Assembly: GCF_016894445.1 (NCBI RefSeq)
Contig: NZ_CP056775.1
Span: forward strand, 5,761,001-5,825,000
DNA: 64,000 nucleotides
Source: Dyadobacter sandarakinus
GTDB lineage: Bacteria > Bacteroidota > Bacteroidia > Cytophagales > Spirosomataceae
Reading direction: 5' to 3'
Made by a program: the position numbers and the translations under genes. Every line of letters begins with the position of its first letter. Position 1 is the stretch's first letter. This document shows, in pieces, positions 59,385-64,000 of this stretch. Below the pieces are notes generated by a model. It was given only the letters and a program-made list of their open reading frames with translations. It did not search any database and had not been told where the DNA came from.

Positions 59385-61841
59385 TTAATTGCCGCCACTT
59401 GCGCGTTTCTGCAGATCGTCAGAACCGGTATTCCGCTGGCGGGCTCCCTTCACATTCTGGTTTCCGAAGTTATAGGTCAGGGTTAACCTGAACTGCCGGC
59501 TGGGCCACTGAGATTTTACTACAAAATCAATGTCCTTGTAAATCGCCCGGCCCCGGAATTTATTGGTCCAGAAAATGTCGTTTACATTGAATCGTATCGT
59601 TCCTTTTTTATTCAGGATGTTCTTCTGAATACCTGCATTGAGCATGCCCATTGGTTTGGCAGCATACAATCCGTAAAATGCCCTGCTGTTATACCAGCCC
59701 GAGATCTCGCCAGACCATCCTTTGGGCATTGTAAACTGGTTACTGGCATACATATTCCACGAAGCCTGCTTGATTTCGAGCGTTTCGCCCAGGTATATGG
59801 AGTTGTAATGGTTGTACACTCCCGTGAAATTCGCCTGTACTGTCCACCATTTGGCTACGGTTATGGGGAATGAAACCGTCAGACTCACATTGTCCTGGTT
59901 ATCAAGGTTATCGGAAGTGACGAATGTTTTGTTTTCAGACGCGATCTGCTGAGGCAGCTCGTCGGCGATCATATCCTTGATGCGGCTGTATGCGAGCGTG
60001 GTGTTCAGGAGGTTTTTGTAAACGTGTACCAGCTGGAAAGAATTGGTATACTGGGGTTTGAGGTTGGGATTACCGCGCTGGAAAGTATATGGGTCAAGAT
60101 AAAACTCAAAAGGGTTCAGCGACTGGTAGTTCGGACGGTCAATCCGGCGGCTGTATGAAAGATTGATCACATTGTTACTGTCGAGCTGGTCAGACAGGAA
60201 CACGCTCGGGAAAAGATTGACATAATTCCGGTCGCGCTTCTGGTTCAATGTCACGGAATTACCAATGGAGTGTGTGTGTTCGCCCCGGAGCCCGAGCTGG
60301 TATTTGATCTTTTTGGTCAGGTTGCCATTGTAATTCACATAGGCGGCATTCACGTTTTCTGTGTATTTAAACCGGTTGGAGCGCGTAGGATCAATGACCC
60401 AGTCATCGGTTTTGGTCTCGAACACCATATTGTTGTCTGAGGCGACGTAGCTGGATTTCAGTCCTGTTTCAAATTTGCCTTTTCCCAGAGGCTGCGCATA
60501 GTCGAGCTTGGCGACGCCGATGTTGATGTCCGAAGGCATATCATTCCGTACCAGTTCGGGACTGCCGTCGGGCTGGCCTGCGGGCAGGAAGTAGCGGGTA
60601 TCCAGCCTGCTCGTACGGTCGCCGGAATAGTTGACATAGTCCACATCAAAGGTCAGCTCCTTGCCTTTATCATTGAACTGATGTTTGAAGTTGAGGTTAC
60701 CGCTGATGTTGTTCAGGCTGCCCCCGTTAAAAACGTCGGTCCGAAAAGTTCTCTGAAGCGTCAGGTCTTCGTTCAGGATGCGGGTATTGGTTTGTCCGTA
60801 AGGATTGCTGAATGTGTTGTAAAAACCCGAAACCAGCACTCCGATAGTTGTTTTTTCAGTAGCAAAATAGTCAACTCCGGCACGTACATTATAGTATTGG
60901 GATTTGTTGACACGCTCGGTCCGCTGGTCGAAAATCGTCACCTTGTTTTCAAAGGGTATGGTGCGGTAAATGTCGTTGTTATTGAATCCTTTGTTCAGAA
61001 AAGCGCCTCCGTTAACGAATGTGCTTACTTTTCCGGCGCGGTGGTTGACAGTAGCAGTTGCATTGGACCTGCCGTACTTGGCCCACGCGCCGCCCAGGTT
61101 GACATTCCCGTTTGTGCCGTAATTTTTATTGCGTTTCATCTTGATGTTGATGATGCCCGAGTTGCCGGCTGCATCGTACTTGGCCGAAGGATTAGTGATC
61201 AGCTCAATTTTCTCGATGTTGTCGCTGGGGGTGTTGCGGAGCAGGGTAATCAGTTCCTGCTGTGACAGAAATGTCTGCTTGCCGTCGATCTGAACAATCA
61301 CGCCTTCCTTGCCGCGCAGTTTGAGCTGCTCATTCTGCTGGTCAACCGTTACGCCGGGAGCACGTTCGAGTACTTCCAGAGCCGTGGCGCCGGCGGATAC
61401 AATGCTGTTTTCAACATTGACGACTGTCCGGTCAATTTCCTGCTCTATAAAAGGCTTTTTGGCAACTACCGTCACTTCGTTCAGCGACTGGGTGTCTGTT
61501 TTTAATGCCAGCACCGGCAGGGCAACCAGTGCCTCTTTTACCTGGAAAGTCTCGCTGTAACTTTTCTGATATCCTACCATGGACACCAGCACCATGTATT
61601 TTCCCTCAGCAACCTGCTCAAACAGGTATTTTCCATTATCATCGGCTGCCAGACCTTTGACAAGTACAGAGTCTTTTGCATTCAGCAGAAGTACATTCAC
61701 GAAAGGAAATGGCTGCGACTTTTCGTCAAGGACAGCACCCGAAACTTTTCCCTTGCCGGTTTTGGCGGGCGTGGTTTGGGCAAACGTAGCAGTTCCGGTC
61801 AGTAGCAGGGCTACCGCAGTTAGGTAAGTTAAGAATTTCAT
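59385..61841 (-). CDS. TonB-dependent receptor, outer-membrane beta-barrel family (non-SusC)
   Basis: An 818-residue protein. I start at MKFLTYLTAVALLL (ATG 61841), giving a signal peptide cut near TFAQT. A carboxypeptidase-regulatory-like domain (KVSGAVLDEKSQPFPFVNVLLL) at about 30-110 is followed by a plug-like part with NPSAKYDAAGNSGIINIKMKR. The long beta-barrel is of the OMP_b-brl_3 type, lacking the SusC LYGS mark. The C-terminal tail (ASGGN) is unusual because the last barrel strand (FRLTLTYNFG) is followed by about 25 polar residues. Ligand unknown. Confidence 0.88.
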   Translation of the reverse strand: MKFLTYLTAVALLLTGTATFAQTTPAKTGKGKVSGAVLDEKSQPFPFVNVLLLNAKDSVLVKGLAADDNGKYLFEQVAEGKYMVLVSMVGYQKSYSETFQVKEALVALPVLALKTDTQSLNEVTVVAKKPFIEQEIDRTVVNVENSIVSAGATALEVLERAPGVTVDQQNEQLKLRGKEGVIVQIDGKQTFLSQQELITLLRNTPSDNIEKIELITNPSAKYDAAGNSGIINIKMKRNKNYGTNGNVNLGGAWAKYGRSNATATVNHRAGKVSTFVNGGAFLNKGFNNNDIYRTIPFENKVTIFDQRTERVNKSQYYNVRAGVDYFATEKTTIGVLVSGFYNTFSNPYGQTNTRILNEDLTLQRTFRTDVFNGGSLNNISGNLNFKHQFNDKGKELTFDVDYVNYSGDRTSRLDTRYFLPAGQPDGSPELVRNDMPSDINIGVAKLDYAQPLGKGKFETGLKSSYVASDNNMVFETKTDDWVIDPTRSNRFKYTENVNAAYVNYNGNLTKKIKYQLGLRGEHTHSIGNSVTLNQKRDRNYVNLFPSVFLSDQLDSNNVINLSYSRRIDRPNYQSLNPFEFYLDPYTFQRGNPNLKPQYTNSFQLVHVYKNLLNTTLAYSRIKDMIADELPQQIASENKTFVTSDNLDNQDNVSLTVSFPITVAKWWTVQANFTGVYNHYNSIYLGETLEIKQASWNMYASNQFTMPKGWSGEISGWYNSRAFYGLYAAKPMGMLNAGIQKNILNKKGTIRFNVNDIFWTNKFRGRAIYKDIDFVVKSQWPSRQFRLTLTYNFGNQNVKGARQRNTGSDDLQKRASGGN

Positions 61842-61893
61842 GGCTAACAGATTATGATTCAATGCAACTGACTTTCCTGCGTCAGGTACATTG

Positions 61894-61901
61894 CAAAAGT
61901 A
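61894..61901 (-). promoter_or_regulatory. -7 element upstream of TonB receptor
   Basis: The minus strand reads TACTTTTG, a full match to TAnnTTTG. There is no clear TTG at -33. Confidence 0.4.
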
Positions 61902-62119
61902 AGTACTTTGTATAACATAGAACCTTTCAATACATAAATGGTTTGAATGTTATATAAGCGGACGGTGTGTGCCTTACATTTTGTTTATAGATACAAAGGG
62001 AGTAAAGAATGTTGCACTTGTCCATAAAAAAAGTTTAAATGGCGCTCTGCCGGTTTCCGCGTGCATTAAAGCTGTTTCCCGAACCTTTAAGTAATTATTT
62101 CCATTTCGGTCAATCTGTC

Positions 62120-62127
62120 TATCTTTG
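62120..62127 (+). promoter_or_regulatory. -7 element of guaA
   Basis: TATCTTTG fully matches TAnnTTTG, 18 bp before the guaA ATG. A TTT at about 62098 is the only -33 candidate. Confidence 0.5.
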
Positions 62128-62145
62128 CGTTTTAGAAACCTATAT

Positions 62146-63675
62146 ATGACTGAACAAATTCTGATTTTAGATTTCGGTTCACAGTATACACAGCTAATTG
62201 CAAGAAGAGTACGCGAGCTGAATGTCTATTGTGAGATCCATCCCTATAACAATTTCCCCGAGCTTACTCCCAATATCAAAGGCGTCATCCTCTCAGGCAG
62301 CCCCTGCTCCGTACGCGACGCTGATTCCCCGAAAGTTGATCTCGACCAGTTCCGTAATGTAGTTCCGGTACTGGGTGTGTGCTACGGGGCTCAGCTGATG
62401 GCGCATTTGCTGGGCGGTGACGTCAAGCCTTCGCAGCACCGCGAGTACGGCAGGGCGAGGCTCGAAGTCGGCGATAGGGATTCGTCCTTGCTGGCTGGCA
62501 TCTCGGAGTCGTCGCAGGTGTGGATGTCCCATGGGGATACCATCGTCAGGATTCCTGATAATTTCAGCATTATTGCCTCTACGGAATCCGTGCAGGTAGC
62601 TGCCTTCAAGCTGGAAGATGAGCTTACTTATGGGATACAGTTTCACCCCGAGGTAACACATACTACTGAGGGCAAGCAGCTGATGCACAATTTCGTCGTG
62701 GATATCTGCGGCTGCTCGCAGGACTGGACTTCCGAATCATTTGTGGAGGAAACCGTCAGCAGCCTGCGTCAGAAGCTCGGCAACGACAAGGTAGTGATGG
62801 CGCTTTCGGGTGGGGTAGACTCCACGGTAGCTGCCATGCTGGTGCACCAGGCGATTGGCAAAAACCTGTACTGCATTTTTGTAGACAATGGTTTGCTGCG
62901 TAAAAATGAGTTTGAGGAAGTGCTGCACTCCTATGAAGATATGGGCCTCAATATTAAAGGTGTAGATGCGAAAGACCATTTTTACGGTCTGCTTGCCGGC
63001 CTGACCGATCCTGAGGCAAAACGCAAGGCGATCGGCAAATCCTTTATCGACATTTTTGACCAGGAAGCCCACCTTATCGAGGATGTGAAATGGCTGGGCC
63101 AGGGTACCATCTATCCCGATGTGATTGAGTCTGTTTCCATTAAAGGTCCATCGGCTACGATCAAGTCTCACCACAATGTGGGCGGGCTGCCTGACTTTAT
63201 GAAGCTCAAAGTTGTGGAGCCGCTCAATACCCTTTTCAAAGACGAGGTACGTGCGGTAGGACGGACCATGGGCATTTCGGAAAAAATTCTGGGCCGTCAT
63301 CCTTTCCCGGGGCCTGGATTGGCCATCCGTATTCTGGGTGATATTACTGCGGAGAAGGTGGCCATTCTTCAGGAAGTGGATGCCATTTTCACCGGCGGAC
63401 TCAGAAAGTGGGACTTGTATAAGGATGTATGGCAGGCAGGGGCCATGCTGCTGCCTGTACAAAGTGTGGGTGTAATGGGTGATGAGCGTACCTATGAGCG
63501 CGTCGTTGCACTGCGGGCCGTAACGTCTGTGGATGGTATGACCGCCGACTGGGCGCATTTGCCGTACGAATTCCTGGCAGAAGTTTCCAATGATATTATC
63601 AATCGCGTAAAAGGGGTGAACAGGGTAGTGTATGACATTTCCTCCAAGCCGCCTGCGACCATTGAATGGGAATAA
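62146..63675 (+). CDS. guaA: GMP synthase (glutamine-hydrolysing)
   Basis: A 509-residue enzyme that makes GMP from XMP, ATP and glutamine. The N-terminal class I amidotransferase (DFGSQYTQLIARRVRE) has the nucleophile Cys in GVCYGAQ and the His/Glu in FHPEVTHT. The ATP-pyrophosphatase has SGGVDSTV at about residue 223. The C-terminal dimer domain carries RHPFPGPGLAIRI and ends in the family tail KPPATIEWE. I start at MTEQILILDFG; the extra residues upstream include the promoter. A strong terminator follows. Confidence 0.98.
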   Translation: MTEQILILDFGSQYTQLIARRVRELNVYCEIHPYNNFPELTPNIKGVILSGSPCSVRDADSPKVDLDQFRNVVPVLGVCYGAQLMAHLLGGDVKPSQHREYGRARLEVGDRDSSLLAGISESSQVWMSHGDTIVRIPDNFSIIASTESVQVAAFKLEDELTYGIQFHPEVTHTTEGKQLMHNFVVDICGCSQDWTSESFVEETVSSLRQKLGNDKVVMALSGGVDSTVAAMLVHQAIGKNLYCIFVDNGLLRKNEFEEVLHSYEDMGLNIKGVDAKDHFYGLLAGLTDPEAKRKAIGKSFIDIFDQEAHLIEDVKWLGQGTIYPDVIESVSIKGPSATIKSHHNVGGLPDFMKLKVVEPLNTLFKDEVRAVGRTMGISEKILGRHPFPGPGLAIRILGDITAEKVAILQEVDAIFTGGLRKWDLYKDVWQAGAMLLPVQSVGVMGDERTYERVVALRAVTSVDGMTADWAHLPYEFLAEVSNDIINRVKGVNRVVYDISSKPPATIEWE

Positions 63676-63680
63676 GAAGG

Positions 63681-63716
63681 CACAAAAAAAGCGGATCGAA
63701 ATCCGCTTTTTTTGTG
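63681..63716. terminator. Terminator between guaA and DUF1328 gene
   Basis: CACAAAAAAAGCGGAT (63681-63696) and ATCCGCTTTTTTTGTG (63701-63716) are perfect complements over 16 bp with a CGAA loop. A good T run exists for both directions. Confidence 0.93.
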
Positions 63717-63736
63717 TGGTGTTATACTGGCAGAAC

Positions 63737-63901
63737 CTAGGATCGCCCTACGCCTCTGCTCAGCAAGCTTAGTACAAACAGTACAAGGAACACAAAGAAC
63801 AAGATTTTAGCAATTCCGGCTGCTCCTGCAGCGATGCCTCCAAAGCCCAGAATACCAGCGATGATGGCGATTACCAGGAAAATTACGGTCCATTTAAGCA
63901 T
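63737..63901 (-). CDS. DUF1328-family small membrane protein, 54 residues
   Basis: A short gene (ATG at 63901-63899, TAG at 63739-63737). The protein starts MLKWTVIFLVIAIIAGILGF, continues GGIAAGAAGIAKILFFVFLV and ends LSRGVGRS. That is the DUF1328/YtjA pattern: W near the start, GFGGIA turn, two hydrophobic helices, basic end. It is a small inner-membrane protein of unknown role, often linked with stress. It converges with guaA at the shared terminator. Two 16-bp direct repeats lie 26 bp upstream. Confidence 0.88.
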   Translation of the reverse strand: MLKWTVIFLVIAIIAGILGFGGIAAGAAGIAKILFFVFLVLFVLSLLSRGVGRS

Positions 63902-63927
63902 GGTTGAAAAGATTTAAATGTTCTTAA

Positions 63928-63960
63928 TTTATTGATGTATGTTATTTATTGATGTATGTT
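63928..63960. repeat. Two 16-bp direct repeats upstream of DUF1328 gene
   Basis: TTTATTGATGTATGTT occurs at 63928-63943 and again at 63945-63960, perfect copies with a period of 17 bp. They lie in the promoter area of the DUF1328 gene and may be binding sites, or a simple duplication. Confidence 0.6.
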
Positions 63961-64000
63961 CTGGTTTCTACCAAACATGTGCCAGAATTCTGAAACTGCG

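Larger units (their letters stand above)
61842..62145. other. 304-bp divergent region between TonB receptor and guaA
   Basis: It holds no gene I can support. It has a minus-strand TACTTTTG (61901-61894), 53 bp before the receptor ATG, and the guaA -7 element on the plus strand. Most of the rest is AT-rich without repeats. Confidence 0.6.

Noticed and set aside
62737..63558. Minus-strand frame of 273 codons inside guaA
   Set aside because: Antisense to the highly conserved GMP synthase; no plausible start region or domain.
63928..63960. Possible CRISPR array
   Set aside because: Only two 16-bp copies with a 1-bp spacing; no spacers or cas genes.
1..64000. tRNA and rRNA genes
   Set aside because: I looked through the intergenic regions and saw no cloverleaf-like sequence or rRNA motif; a tRNA scan would confirm.

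Overview
This window comes from a chromosome of Bacteroidota, most likely the order Cytophagales (a Dyadobacter- or Spirosoma-like member of Spirosomaceae; this placement is inferred). The evidence is two SusC/SusD operons, a type IX secretion sorting domain on a CotH protein, a TamL-type BamA lipoprotein, the TAnnTTTG type of -7 promoter element, and start sites without Shine-Dalgarno sequences. I see no rRNA, tRNA, CRISPR array, phage or transposase gene.

Layout. Positions 1-7128 are the end of a one-way exopolysaccharide/O-antigen operon: five glycosyltransferase-type genes, a Wzy-like polymerase/ligase and an acyltransferase 3, closed by a hairpin. Positions 7201-15498 hold thioredoxin, NagA, a divergent pair of lipid enzymes (App1-type phosphatase and DAG-kinase family), a secreted esterase, a GntP permease and a secreted CotH protein. 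Positions 15602-30836 are mostly housekeeping: sucC, a LolD-like ATPase, groES-groEL, secG, a TPR protein, lptE, a sigma-54 activator, miaB, tamL, a SpoU RNA methylase, a YhhQ-type transporter, an AlaT-type aminotransferase and a 57-residue membrane protein. Positions 30912-41537 are two tandem SusC-SusD operons, the first ending in a DUF1735 lipoprotein. Positions 41982-48394 hold an M20 amidohydrolase and a four-gene minus-strand group (SDR, LD-carboxypeptidase, DciA/DUF721, GH3-beta-lactamase fusion) that looks like cell-wall recycling. Positions 48395-57850 hold an XRE regulator, a chromate-type transporter, a 2OG-Fe(II) oxygenase, a sugar isomerase-like protein, an active/inactive M16 peptidase pair, a secreted endonuclease/exonuclease/phosphatase and a FAN1-like nuclease. 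Positions 58085-63901 hold pgk, a TonB-dependent receptor, guaA and a small DUF1328 membrane protein.

The least ordinary features are these. Two copies of a palindromic dispersed repeat lie 3 kb apart, one of them between a C-free purine tract and a G-free pyrimidine tract. The polysaccharide operon contains a glycosyltransferase paralogue that has lost its DxD motif. A 32-bp dyad sits directly before the cotH start codon. A perfect 6-3-6 inverted repeat overlaps the miaB -33 element. Two small membrane-protein genes (57 and 54 residues) are easy to miss. Five convergent gene pairs are packed with 5 bp or less between them, or overlap. I found no clear new multi-gene defence or biosynthetic system; the candidates are listed with their uncertainty.
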